This document shows, piece after piece, positions 25,997-34,396 of a DNA stretch of 61,932 nucleotides. The number at the start of each line of letters is the position of its first letter. Position 1 is the stretch's first letter. This stretch comes from CALKAL01 sp051846895 (lineage in GTDB: Bacteria > Bacillota > Bacilli > Bacillales > Alkalibacillaceae): assembly GCA_051846895.1 (NCBI GenBank), contig JBPYCQ010000004.1:1-61932 (forward strand), written 5' to 3'. Made by a program: the position numbers and the translations under genes. Under the pieces are notes generated by a model. It had not been told where the DNA came from and made no database searches. It worked only from the letters and a program-made list of their open reading frames with translations.

Positions 25997-27655
25997 TTAC
26001 TCAATTCTTAGTCCCCTAATCCGATTCAGCGCTTGAGCAATTTCAAAACGTCTTGGACGTGCTAAGTTTCCAGGATGGTTCACTTCACTATTTAAGAACT
26101 TGCCCAAATTCTTTTCTATAATATTTAGCCATTCGACTAAAGTACGATTTTCTCCATCATGTAACGCTATATATTTTAACATATTTGCAATCATTGTTGT
26201 TTGCGAAACATCTACCAATTGCTCGATATAAGTCAAATCAACGATGTCTTTACCTAACATAATTTGTTTTAAACCTTTTGCTTGTGCCTTTTCTTTTCTT
26301 CCAAGTATTTGTTTAATCGATTTAGAATTAATAACCCGTTGATCAAAGTCTATAGTGTCATGAATTTCTCTTTCCTTCTTATCAATCATTTGTTTAGCAT
26401 GATTAGTAATATTAACTGGAACGTATTCATCCATTAAAATGACGTCTTCAGCAAGACCGATATAATCACTTGATCCGCCCATAACAATGACGACAGACAA
26501 ATCTAGTTGTTGAGTTAACTGATTAATCCTCTGAACAAACGGTGTAATAGGTTCTTTACGCACGAGTTTCTGCATTACTTCGTCACGAATCATAAAATTT
26601 GTTGCACTCGTATCTTCATCAATAAGTAACGTCGACGCACCTGCTTCAAGCGCCTCTACAACATTTGTCGCCTGTGACGTACTTCCACTTGCATTACTTG
26701 TTGAAAACTGACTCGTCTTTATCCCAGTCGGTAATTCACTTATAAACGAAGAAATATCAACTTTAGTCACACTTCTTCCGTCTTCTGCACGAATTTTTAC
26801 AGCATTTGGATCTGTAAAAACATACTCTCGTCCATCTCCGAGCACATGGTCGTAAACACCAAGCTCAAGCGCTTCAAGCAATGTACTTTTTCCATGAAAT
26901 CCCCCACCAATTATTAAGGTAATTCCCTTTTTAATCGCCATCCCAGTAATTAGGCTGTTACGGTGCGGAATCTTAAATGATACTTCATTTTCTTTAGGGC
27001 TTTTAAAAGGAACAGCGTCTTTCAAAGGCTTGTTGCTGACACCACTCTGTCTAGGTAGGATCGAATCATTAGCGATAAAGGCAACCCAACCTTCTTCTTT
27101 CATTTTTTCCCTGATGGCATCGTGTTGATCGGCTAACTCAATCGCCTGCTTAACTTCATTCATATTTAATGAAAACATTGAACGCTCCAAAATGGTTGGT
27201 ATCGCTTGGAAAAACAGCTTCTCAGCTTCACTACCATTAATTCGCCGACCATTTGCAGGTAAACCAATGGACATACATATGATTATTTTATTTTCGCTAA
27301 TTGAAATAGCTGAGCGCTGTAATATTTCCTGAACTGGTTCATCAATATATATAAGCCCACTCTTTCCACTTCCTCTAACAATTTTACCCTCGTCTCTAAT
27401 TGCATGATGAGTCGCTCTTAACATATAATCTTCAACGTATATTTTTCTTCGTTCAGTCTTAATCCACTCTCGTTTAACTTCCACACTATTTTTAGGAATT
27501 ACAATTCTAATTTTGGAGGGTGATGCGAATGGATCCCCTTGAACGTAATCGACAAACAAGTCATACGCAGAAAAATGATAGCTCCCTTTAAGTTTTTTAT
27601 ACAATCCGTAGCTTTTACTATCCATTTGCTGTAGCAGCTTTTTTAATTCCTTCAT
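25997..27655 (-). CDS. Predicted ATPase of the ABC class
   Basis: 552-residue cytosolic protein of the stand-alone ABC-ATPase family (PF09818 type), with no membrane partner. The N-terminal half has YGLYKKLKGSYHF and YIDEPVQEILQRSA blocks. Walker A is GGGFHGKST, and the signature/Walker B region is LEAGASTLLIDEDTSATNFM. Bacterial members have no assigned role that I know of; a trypanosome relative binds RNA. A frame opening at 27694 lacks a ribosome site, while AAGGGG serves the ATG at 27655. Appears monocistronic; no terminator is obvious in the AT-rich 3' gap. Confidence 0.88.
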   Translation of the reverse strand: MKELKKLLQQMDSKSYGLYKKLKGSYHFSAYDLFVDYVQGDPFASPSKIRIVIPKNSVEVKREWIKTERRKIYVEDYMLRATHHAIRDEGKIVRGSGKSGLIYIDEPVQEILQRSAISISENKIIICMSIGLPANGRRINGSEAEKLFFQAIPTILERSMFSLNMNEVKQAIELADQHDAIREKMKEEGWVAFIANDSILPRQSGVSNKPLKDAVPFKSPKENEVSFKIPHRNSLITGMAIKKGITLIIGGGFHGKSTLLEALELGVYDHVLGDGREYVFTDPNAVKIRAEDGRSVTKVDISSFISELPTGIKTSQFSTSNASGSTSQATNVVEALEAGASTLLIDEDTSATNFMIRDEVMQKLVRKEPITPFVQRINQLTQQLDLSVVIVMGGSSDYIGLAEDVILMDEYVPVNITNHAKQMIDKKEREIHDTIDFDQRVINSKSIKQILGRKEKAQAKGLKQIMLGKDIVDLTYIEQLVDVSQTTMIANMLKYIALHDGENRTLVEWLNIIEKNLGKFLNSEVNHPGNLARPRRFEIAQALNRIRGLRIE

Positions 27656-27794
27656 TATTAAATACCCCTTATCTGGCTTTAGCTTTATTAACATCTATAC
27701 CCAGACCTCATGACTTTCAACCTGAAAAATTTTGTAACTAAACTAACTTAATAACGACTACTTATGTAAAGGATCTGAGGGGGTCTTAATTAGA

Positions 27795-28682
27795 ATGAAA
27801 AAACTTTGGGTTTGGCTCGTATTACTTTTTTTATTATTAACTGCAGCTTGTAGTAACAGTTCAAGTGATGAAAACTATGACATGGCGATGAATGATTCCG
27901 CTAACGAAAAATCGGATTTTAAAAGCTCAGAAAATCAATCAAATAATCATCATGAATCAAACGAGTTAGAAATTAATTTAGATGACACTAAAAATAACCA
28001 GATGATCATTTACACAGGAAACATTGATATATTAGTCAACGATTATACGACAGCAACGAACGATATTTTAGATAAAGTTCAACAAATGAATGGATTCATC
28101 GTCCAATCATCTGAATATCAACACGGTGAAAATGAAAATAAATTCGGAGAAATAGTCGTTAGAATTCCCCAAGAACATTTTCAATCATTTATGAATCATG
28201 TCGAGACAACTAGTACCGAAGTATTAAGTAAAACAACGGAAGGAACAGATGTGACAGAAGAATACGTTGATTTAGAATCACGCCTTCGCTCAAAAGAAGC
28301 TGTTGAAGAACGTTTAATCAGCTTTATGAACGATGCTGAAAAAACAGAAGATTTGTTAAAGATATCTAATGATTTATCAACTGTTCAAGAAGAAATTGAA
28401 CGTATAAAAGGAAAAATGAATTATTTAGAAAATCACGTCTCATTCTCAACAATTACAATTAATATTCAAGAAAAACGTGTTACGATTCCTGAAATACAGA
28501 GTACGAAAGAGTTGAATACTATGGAGAATGCGACGAAGCTCTTTATGGATACGATTAACTTCATATTAAATGTAGCTTCTAAAATCGTCGTAATCTTTAT
28601 TGGATTATCACCAATCATTGTTCCACTTTTAATTGTTGGCGTTTTTATCCTGATTAGAGTGAAAAGAAGTAAAAGAGAATAA
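27795..28682 (+). CDS. DUF4349 lipoprotein
   Basis: 295 residues. The signal peptide has lipobox TAAC, followed by a polar Ser/Asn/Glu-rich linker (about residues 22-65), the DUF4349 core with YTGNIDILVNDYTTA and TEEYVDLESRLRSKEAVEERL, a coiled-coil stretch (about 190-225), and a C-terminal membrane helix before RVKRSKRE. Thus anchored at both ends of the extracytoplasmic domain. Found widely in Firmicutes; molecular role unknown. GAGGGGG precedes the ATG and a terminator follows. Confidence 0.88.
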   Translation: MKKLWVWLVLLFLLLTAACSNSSSDENYDMAMNDSANEKSDFKSSENQSNNHHESNELEINLDDTKNNQMIIYTGNIDILVNDYTTATNDILDKVQQMNGFIVQSSEYQHGENENKFGEIVVRIPQEHFQSFMNHVETTSTEVLSKTTEGTDVTEEYVDLESRLRSKEAVEERLISFMNDAEKTEDLLKISNDLSTVQEEIERIKGKMNYLENHVSFSTITINIQEKRVTIPEIQSTKELNTMENATKLFMDTINFILNVASKIVVIFIGLSPIIVPLLIVGVFILIRVKRSKRE

Positions 28683-28690
28683 AATGTTGA

Positions 28691-28720
28691 CTGCACCATC
28701 CTAGAGTGGTGCAGTTTTTT
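28691..28720 (+). terminator. Terminator of the DUF4349 gene
   Basis: ACTGCACCA / TGGTGCAGT arms followed by TTTTT. Confidence 0.9.
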
Positions 28721-28782
28721 AAAGCATAAAATGAAGACCTTTTTCTAATACTAATATTAAATTTGAAAAAAGGTGATGGCGG

Positions 28783-29472
28783 ATGGAAATTCAAGAACTT
28801 TTATTGAGGATAACTGTAGGCTTTATCGCACTATTTATTTTGACTAGAATTATGGGACGTAAAGAAATAAGTCAAATGACCTTTTTTAATTTTGTATCAG
28901 CGATTGCCATTGGCTCCTTAACTGCAAACTTTGTATTAAGCCCAAACTTGTCAATACTCAATGGGCTTCTCGCAATTATCGGCTGGACCATTTTCACATT
29001 GATTATGGGTGTCATTGATATCAAATCACAACAAGCTCGAAAAATAATTAAAGGTGATCCGATTATTGTCATTAGTAATGGTGAAATCGTTGAGAAATCC
29101 CTTAAGAAATGTCGACTTGATATAGACTCATTAAAAACGATGCTTCGTCAACAGAATGTATTTTCCTTATCAGAGGTAGACTATGCCATCTTTGAAACGA
29201 ACGGCAAACTATCAGTGATGAAAAAAGGCCCAAATCAATCAGTTACTAAACAAGATATGAATGTATTTATTCCGAGTAACGCCTACCCGATTGCTACCGA
29301 AGTGATAACTGATGGGCAAATTATAGATCAAAATTTGAAAAAGCTTAGATTAGATCACGGTTGGCTCCAAAAGCAATTACAAAAATTGAACATCCAGTCC
29401 ATATCAGATATTTTCTATGCAGAAGTTTTACAAGATGGATCTTTACACGTTGACCGAAAATCCAATAACTAA
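28783..29472 (+). CDS. DUF421 membrane protein (YetF/YrbG family)
   Basis: 229 residues. The N-terminal part has three membrane helices with the family motif RIMGRKEISQMTFFNFVSAI; the cytoplasmic part has two tandem DUF421-type domains (GDPIIVISNGEIVEKSLKK and the later ITDGQIIDQNLKKLRLD). In Bacillus such proteins are often spore- or stress-associated, with unknown biochemistry. AAAGGTGATGG precedes the ATG. Ends in a strong bidirectional terminator shared with the convergent hydrolase gene. Confidence 0.9.
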   Translation: MEIQELLLRITVGFIALFILTRIMGRKEISQMTFFNFVSAIAIGSLTANFVLSPNLSILNGLLAIIGWTIFTLIMGVIDIKSQQARKIIKGDPIIVISNGEIVEKSLKKCRLDIDSLKTMLRQQNVFSLSEVDYAIFETNGKLSVMKKGPNQSVTKQDMNVFIPSNAYPIATEVITDGQIIDQNLKKLRLDHGWLQKQLQKLNIQSISDIFYAEVLQDGSLHVDRKSNN

Positions 29473-29519
29473 AAAAGCATCCCCAAATGTCCTAAAGACT
29501 CACATTTGGGGATGCTTTT
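29473..29519. terminator. Bidirectional terminator between DUF421 and hydrolase genes
   Basis: Perfect 17-bp arms AAAAGCATCCCCAAATG / CATTTGGGGATGCTTTT with T-runs on both strands. Confidence 0.93.
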
Positions 29520-29522
29520 ATT

Positions 29523-30482
29523 TTAATGAATATATTTGTTTAAAAATTGATGAAGTTTATTTAAATATTGCTCACGATGAATAACGAATGCTTCACCATG
29601 ACTTGCATTTTCGAATGTCATTAGTTCCGCTTCACTATTCGTATGCTCGTACAATTCCATCGCCATTTCTGTTGGGACGAATGTGTCGGCATCTCCGTGA
29701 AAATATAAAATAGGAACTTTCGCATGTTCAACTTGCTTTAAGGCTGAAGCTTCATATAAGGAATAATCCGCCCGAATTTGTGTAACTAAACTAGTTGTCG
29801 GCAAAATCGGAAATGCTGGTAGATGGTACATTCTTTCCATTTGATATTTAAATAAATCATATGTGCTCGTAAATGGGCTATCAGCAACAATCGCCTTAAC
29901 CTGTTCCGGCATATCCTCTCCACTCACCATAAGAACAGTTGAAGCACCCATAGACAATCCGTGGAGCACTATCTCTGTATCTGGGCCTTGTCTTTTTATT
30001 ATTTTATCAATCCATTGTAAATAATCTAATCGATCATGCCAGCCAAAACCTATATAATCTCCTTCACTTTTACCATGTCCACGCATATCAGCAGTGAAAA
30101 CATTATAACCTAAATCTTCATAATAATGCTGTCCGTAAAGTGCCATATCTCGTCCACGTCCTAAATAACCATGCGCAAAAATGACTGTCTTATTAGTAGG
30201 CTCTTCAGCTTCTAAATAATAACCTTGTAGCTTTAATCCATCAAAAGATTCAATCTCCCATAGTTCAAATACCTTTTGGTCAAACCAGTCACGCCAATCC
30301 CCTTTTAAGAAGACATCCATCGCTTCCGCCGATACGACTAAATCATCATTATCCGCTAAAAAAGTCTTTACTTCTCTTTTAATTGCTAGATTATAAAAGA
30401 AATTACTAGCAATAATGTTTACCGCAAATAATAACGTAAAAATGATTAAGCTAATGATGATCCACTTTTTCTTCTTCTTCAT
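29523..30482 (-). CDS. Membrane-anchored alpha/beta hydrolase, YqkD type
   Basis: 319 residues. An N-terminal membrane helix (residues 7-28) follows MKKKKKW. The hydrolase domain has FAHGYLGRGRDM, nucleophile elbow GLSMG, the acid in HGDADTFVP and the His in ASHGEAF, a complete Ser-Asp-His triad. Resembles Bacillus YqkD; natural substrate unknown. A frame opens at 30536, but AGAGGGG is spaced for the ATG at 30482. Confidence 0.9.
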   Translation of the reverse strand: MKKKKKWIIISLIIFTLLFAVNIIASNFFYNLAIKREVKTFLADNDDLVVSAEAMDVFLKGDWRDWFDQKVFELWEIESFDGLKLQGYYLEAEEPTNKTVIFAHGYLGRGRDMALYGQHYYEDLGYNVFTADMRGHGKSEGDYIGFGWHDRLDYLQWIDKIIKRQGPDTEIVLHGLSMGASTVLMVSGEDMPEQVKAIVADSPFTSTYDLFKYQMERMYHLPAFPILPTTSLVTQIRADYSLYEASALKQVEHAKVPILYFHGDADTFVPTEMAMELYEHTNSEAELMTFENASHGEAFVIHREQYLNKLHQFLNKYIH

Positions 30483-30663
30483 GGTATTGACCCCTCTCCA
30501 AGCTGCTATATTTCTATTATACAGAAAATTCGGCAATTTTTTTAGAGGTAATCAGTGGAAAGATATGTGAACTACCCCCACTTTGTTAACGCATGAAGGT
30601 GGAACTCCCTAGTTAAAAAGCTAAGTATCAACTATACAAAACGTAAATACACTTAAACCCACT

Positions 30664-30705
30664 AAAAAAGCCCCCAAAGATTAATATCTATTAATCTTTG
30701 AGAGC
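30664..30705 (-). terminator. Terminator of the manganese transporter operon
   Basis: Stem GCTCTCAAAGATTAAT / ATTAATCTTTGGGGGC (with G-T pairs) followed by TTTTTT on the minus strand. Confidence 0.85.
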
Positions 30706-30724
30706 CTCTTATTATGAGTTAACG

Positions 30725-31663
30725 CTAGTCATCTAAGCCTTCTTTAAACGTCTTTATATTCCATTCCATCATAGAAATATAAGTATCCCCTTCTTCACCA
30801 GGCTCTGCTAAAGAGTCCGTGAATACAGTTCCTATTATTGGAACGCCGGTTTCGTTTGAGACAGCTTCCATACTACGAGGATCAATACTCGTTTCTACAA
30901 ACAGCCCTTTTATATCTTTCTCCCTAATAATATCTACGATTCTCGTAATTTGATTAGGAGTTCCTTGATTCTCTTGGTTAATTTCCCAAATATACTCTGC
31001 TTGGAATCCATATGCTGCACTGAAATATTTAAACGCACCTTCACTCGTTACTAAAATACGTTTTTCTTCAGGAATTTGATTGAATTGTTCTACTGCCTCA
31101 TCATGCAATTTTTGCAGTTTTGCAATGTATTCCTCAGCATTCTTTTCATAGATTTCTTTATTATCAGGATCAACTTTAATTAAACCATCTCTGGCGTTTT
31201 CTACATATTTAATCCCGTTTCTAATATCTAACCAAGCGTGGGGATCCTCTTCACCTTCCTTGCCTTTTGTCGTTAAGTACATAGGTTCCACACCTTCGCT
31301 CATAAGGAACACTGGCGCATCTTCACCGTCTTTTTCCGTTGTTTCCAAAAGTTTCTCAAACCATGAGTTCCCTGCTTCTAAGTTTAGTCCATTGTAGAAT
31401 ACCGCATCAGCATCTGTTGTCTTTTGAACATCAACTGGAAGTGGATCATACTCATGTGGGTTTGAGCCAATTGGTGCTAAGCTGTGAATTGAGATTAAAT
31501 CTCCCCCAACATTTTTAACGATGTCATATACTATCGAATAAGTCGTGACTACTTTAATTTTCCCGTCTTCTTCTTTTGATTTAGCAGCATCATCACTACA
31601 TGCACTGAGCATTAATGCAGTGATAACTGAAACAATTAAAAATAATAGTGATTTTTTCTTCAT
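30725..31663 (-). CDS. mntA: Manganese ABC transporter substrate-binding lipoprotein
   Basis: 312-residue cluster A-I metal receptor. The signal peptide has lipobox LSAC. Metal-ligand regions are visible: NPHEYDP, DPHAWLD, the Glu in LVTSEGAFKYF and the Asp in FTDSLAEPG. The absence of the long His-rich loop seen in zinc receptors, plus an MntR-like operator in front of the operon, favours manganese (iron is also possible). AGGAGG precedes the ATG. Third gene of the operon. Confidence 0.92.
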   Translation of the reverse strand: MKKKSLLFLIVSVITALMLSACSDDAAKSKEEDGKIKVVTTYSIVYDIVKNVGGDLISIHSLAPIGSNPHEYDPLPVDVQKTTDADAVFYNGLNLEAGNSWFEKLLETTEKDGEDAPVFLMSEGVEPMYLTTKGKEGEEDPHAWLDIRNGIKYVENARDGLIKVDPDNKEIYEKNAEEYIAKLQKLHDEAVEQFNQIPEEKRILVTSEGAFKYFSAAYGFQAEYIWEINQENQGTPNQITRIVDIIREKDIKGLFVETSIDPRSMEAVSNETGVPIIGTVFTDSLAEPGEEGDTYISMMEWNIKTFKEGLDD

Positions 31664-31675
31664 GTATCTTCCTCC

Positions 31676-32532
31676 TTATAATAGCGAAGCCCTTTTTCTT
31701 CTAACTTTTAACATTTTCCAAATCAATCCGTGTTTCGGTGAGAAAAGGAATGCAATAATAAATAGAGCGGTTGCCGCCATAACGATTGTCGCTCCAGAAG
31801 CTAAATTGTAAGTAAAACTAAAGTATAGTCCGACTATTGATGAAATGACGCCAATTCCTGAAGCTAGGAAAATCATAATCCATAAACGTTCAGTCAATAA
31901 ATAAGCTGTTGCTGCTGGGGTAATCAACATCGCAACCACTAAGACAATTCCAACTGTCTGTAATGAAGCGACCGTTACCATTGTTAATAATGTCATTAAG
32001 AAATAGTGAATGAAACGAACTGGCAATCCGTAAGCTGCGCCCATTGTTTCATCAAATGACGTTACCAATAATTCTTTATAAAATAGATAAACAGCAGCTA
32101 AAACAACAAGGCCAATTCCTAGTGTAATCCACATATCTGATGATCTAACCGCCAACACATTCCCAAATAAAATATGATATAAATCTGTACTACTTTTTAT
32201 CATTGTAATAATGATAATCCCTGCCGCAAACGCAGCGGTAAACATAATACCAATAGAAGTATCATGTTTAATTCGGCTATTTTGAGTCACAAACCCAATA
32301 GCAATTGACGTAATCACACCACTAATGACCGCGCCAAAGAAAAAATTAATTCCTAGCATATAAGACAATGCGACACCCGGTAAAACAGCGTGAGAGATCG
32401 CATCCCCATAAGCGCCATTCCTCTTAAAATAATAAAACAACCGATGACACCACATATAATCCCAACCATAACGGAGGTTAGAAGTGCTTTCTGTAAAAAT
32501 CCATACTCTAAAACAGCTTCAATAAAAGACAT
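31676..32532 (-). pseudogene. mntC: Manganese ABC transporter permease MntC, interrupted by a one-base frameshift
   Basis: The true start is the ATG at 32532, which overlaps the preceding ATPase operon spacing and reads MSFIEAVLEYGFLQKALL... to ILRGMALMG. At the C-run 32404-32407 (GGGG on the coding strand) the frame breaks; one additional G would rejoin DAISHAVLPGVALSYMLG, exactly the family sequence. From there the reading frame is intact to the stop at 31676 with about seven membrane helices. So this is either a one-base deletion (real or a sequencing error) or a slippage site. The apparent start MWCHRLFYYFK at 32455 is an out-of-frame artefact. Confidence 0.88.
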
Positions 32533-32535
32533 GAC

Positions 32536-33276
32536 TTACACCCCCATTTCTTTCATAAAAGCAAACTGACCTTTATACGCTTTTTCAATAATTTTCTGTT
32601 GAAACACATCATTAACCGACCCGAAACCGATCAATTCTTTGTTTAACAAGATTAATTGATTAAAGTAGTCATCTGCTTTACTTAAATCATGGTGGACTAC
32701 CATGACTGTTTTTCCTTGCGAACACAATTCTTTTAAAATTTTCACAATTGTTTCTTCGCTCGAAACATCAACGCCAACAAACGGTTCATCTAGAAAAAAC
32801 AATTCAGCCCTTTGCACAAGTGCTCTTGCAAGAAAGACACGTTGTTGTTGCCCTCCAGATAGCTCACCTATTTGCCTTTTACTGAAATCTTGCATGCCGA
32901 CTCGTTGTAAGCACTCAAGTGCCCATTCTTTTTCTTTTTTCCCTGGACGACGAAACAATTTTAAATTTGGATAAGTACCAAGTAGAACGGCATCAAGGAC
33001 TGTTATTGGGAAATCCCAATCAATATCGTTACGTTGAGGAACATAAGCGATCTTCTTCCTAACCTCTTTGATTGATTTTCCTAAAACCTTTACATCACCT
33101 TTATCTTTTGGAATAAGCCCTAAAACCGCTTTAATAAAAGTTGACTTCCCAGCGCCGTTTGGTCCAATAATGCCAACCAAATTTCCAGGGGCGACAGATA
33201 AACTAACCCCAGAAACCGCTTCACTGCCATAATAAGACACATGTAAATCATCAATTGAAATGGCAAGATCCTTCAT
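32536..33276 (-). CDS. mntB: Manganese ABC transporter ATP-binding protein
   Basis: 246-residue ABC ATPase of the metal-import family. Walker A GPNGAGKST, signature LSGGQQQRVFLARALVQ, Walker B LFFLDEPFVGVD, switch His in VVHHDLS. The motif YVPQRNDIDWDFPI is characteristic of manganese/zinc/iron transporters of this group. AGGAGG precedes the ATG. First gene of the operon, under an apparent MntR-controlled promoter; the permease ATG begins 3 bp past its stop. Confidence 0.94.
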   Translation of the reverse strand: MKDLAISIDDLHVSYYGSEAVSGVSLSVAPGNLVGIIGPNGAGKSTFIKAVLGLIPKDKGDVKVLGKSIKEVRKKIAYVPQRNDIDWDFPITVLDAVLLGTYPNLKLFRRPGKKEKEWALECLQRVGMQDFSKRQIGELSGGQQQRVFLARALVQRAELFFLDEPFVGVDVSSEETIVKILKELCSQGKTVMVVHHDLSKADDYFNQLILLNKELIGFGSVNDVFQQKIIEKAYKGQFAFMKEMGV

Positions 33277-33370
33277 TACTACTCCTCCTTCAGAAGAACA
33301 AAGACTTTAATATAAGACCCAATTTTTATATTAATTAATAGTTATAGATTTGTTTAGGCGAAGACAAAAA

Positions 33371-33388
33371 GTTGCCTTTGGTAAAAAT
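33371..33388 (-). promoter_or_regulatory. MntR-like operator
   Basis: AGTTGCCTTTGGTAAA on the plus strand matches the MntR site pattern ATTTGCCTTAAGGAAA at 12 of 16 positions. It sits immediately downstream of the -10 box of the mnt promoter, where MntR bound to Mn2+ would block transcription. Confidence 0.6.
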
Positions 33389-33415
33389 ATATGGTCTTAC
33401 TCACAAAAAGTCAAC
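33387..33415 (-). promoter_or_regulatory. SigA promoter of the manganese transporter operon
   Basis: Minus strand TTGACT (33415-33410), 17-bp spacer, TATATT (33392-33387), about 110 bp upstream of the ATPase start. Confidence 0.7.
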
Positions 33416-33461
33416 AACTTTTTTTTAATAGGCATCTTTTTTTTATGAATAAACATAAAAA

Positions 33462-33494
33462 AGCTAAAGGGCGTTTAGATACATCCCTTTAGCT
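33462..33494 (-). terminator. Terminator of the aminotransferase-RpiR operon
   Basis: AGCTAAAGGG / CCCTTTAGCT arms followed on the minus strand by a T-run. Confidence 0.9.
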
Positions 33495-33515
33495 ACTAAT
33501 TTTTTTAACATATTT

Positions 33516-34376
33516 TTAATGATCTTCTTTACTAAAAATACCGAACCGTTCCCACACTTCCTCTAATTCTTCCAAATGTTTTTCAATGTCTTTTCGCTTT
33601 CGTTTTCCAACAGCGACAATTAAAGCATTGATTAAACTAAGTGGTGCGACAAACGAATCTATGAATGACGGCATATCACTTCGTGCACATAATGAAACAT
33701 CTGCATATGGAATTAGAGGTGATAACATATGATCCGTAACCGCAATTACTTTCGCACCCCGATCTTTAGCGAATGACACTGCCTCAACTGTATTTCGCGT
33801 ATATCTTGAAAAGCTCAAACCAATGACGACATCATCCTCATTTAGACGAAAAAGCTTTTCAGATATTCCATAAGGGTTACGAATTAACTCCGTGTTCTCT
33901 AATAATACATCGAAGTAAAATTCTAAAAATGAACCGATAGATACTGCGCTTCGATTAGCAATTATAAAAATTCGCTTCGCTTGAACGATAAAATCAATCG
34001 CACTATGAAAAGCGTTCAAATCTAGCTGTTTAGCCATCGATTCAATTCTATTTACATCTTCATTAAACATTTCAAAAACTGCTTGATCTTCCTTATCGTA
34101 AACATCATCTGAAATTCGAAGCCTCTCAACAGTTGTCAGTTGCTTTCTCACAGCTTCTTGCAAAGTTTTTTGGAATTGTGGGTAACCATCAAACCCTAAA
34201 AATGTTGCGAAACGGACGACAGTCGCCTCACTCACTCCAACATTTTTTGCTAACTGGCCGACTGTAAAAAACGGAACTGATTCCATATGGCTAATTACAT
34301 ATTTCGCGATTTCCTTTTGTGATTTACTCATGTTTGGCAAGCTTTTAGAGATTTTATTATAAACATCTTCAGCCAT
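33516..34376 (-). CDS. RpiR/MurR family transcriptional regulator
   Basis: 286 residues. The N-terminal helix-turn-helix (about 1-75) has the family pattern KSQKEIAKYVISH and VGQLAKNVGVSEATVVRFATFLGF. A C-terminal SIS domain (about 120-260) with SRYTRNTVEAVSFAKDRGAKVIAVTD probably binds a phosphosugar or related ligand. Lies 20 bp after a class III aminotransferase gene in the same operon, so it most likely regulates that gene. Repeated ATTTCAT sites in front of the operon are candidate operators. Ligand unknown. Confidence 0.92.
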   Translation of the reverse strand: MAEDVYNKISKSLPNMSKSQKEIAKYVISHMESVPFFTVGQLAKNVGVSEATVVRFATFLGFDGYPQFQKTLQEAVRKQLTTVERLRISDDVYDKEDQAVFEMFNEDVNRIESMAKQLDLNAFHSAIDFIVQAKRIFIIANRSAVSIGSFLEFYFDVLLENTELIRNPYGISEKLFRLNEDDVVIGLSFSRYTRNTVEAVSFAKDRGAKVIAVTDHMLSPLIPYADVSLCARSDMPSFIDSFVAPLSLINALIVAVGKRKRKDIEKHLEELEEVWERFGIFSKEDH

Positions 34377-34396
34377 ACAGTGTCAGCCCCTTTAAA

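Noticed and set aside
31676..32455. Permease gene starting at 32455
   Set aside because: The N-terminus MWCHRLFYYFK is out of frame with the family sequence encoded upstream; a frameshift explains it better.
33301..33430. Zur box for a zinc transporter
   Set aside because: No sequence close to the TAAATCGTAATNATTACG-type Zur site; an MntR-like site is present instead.
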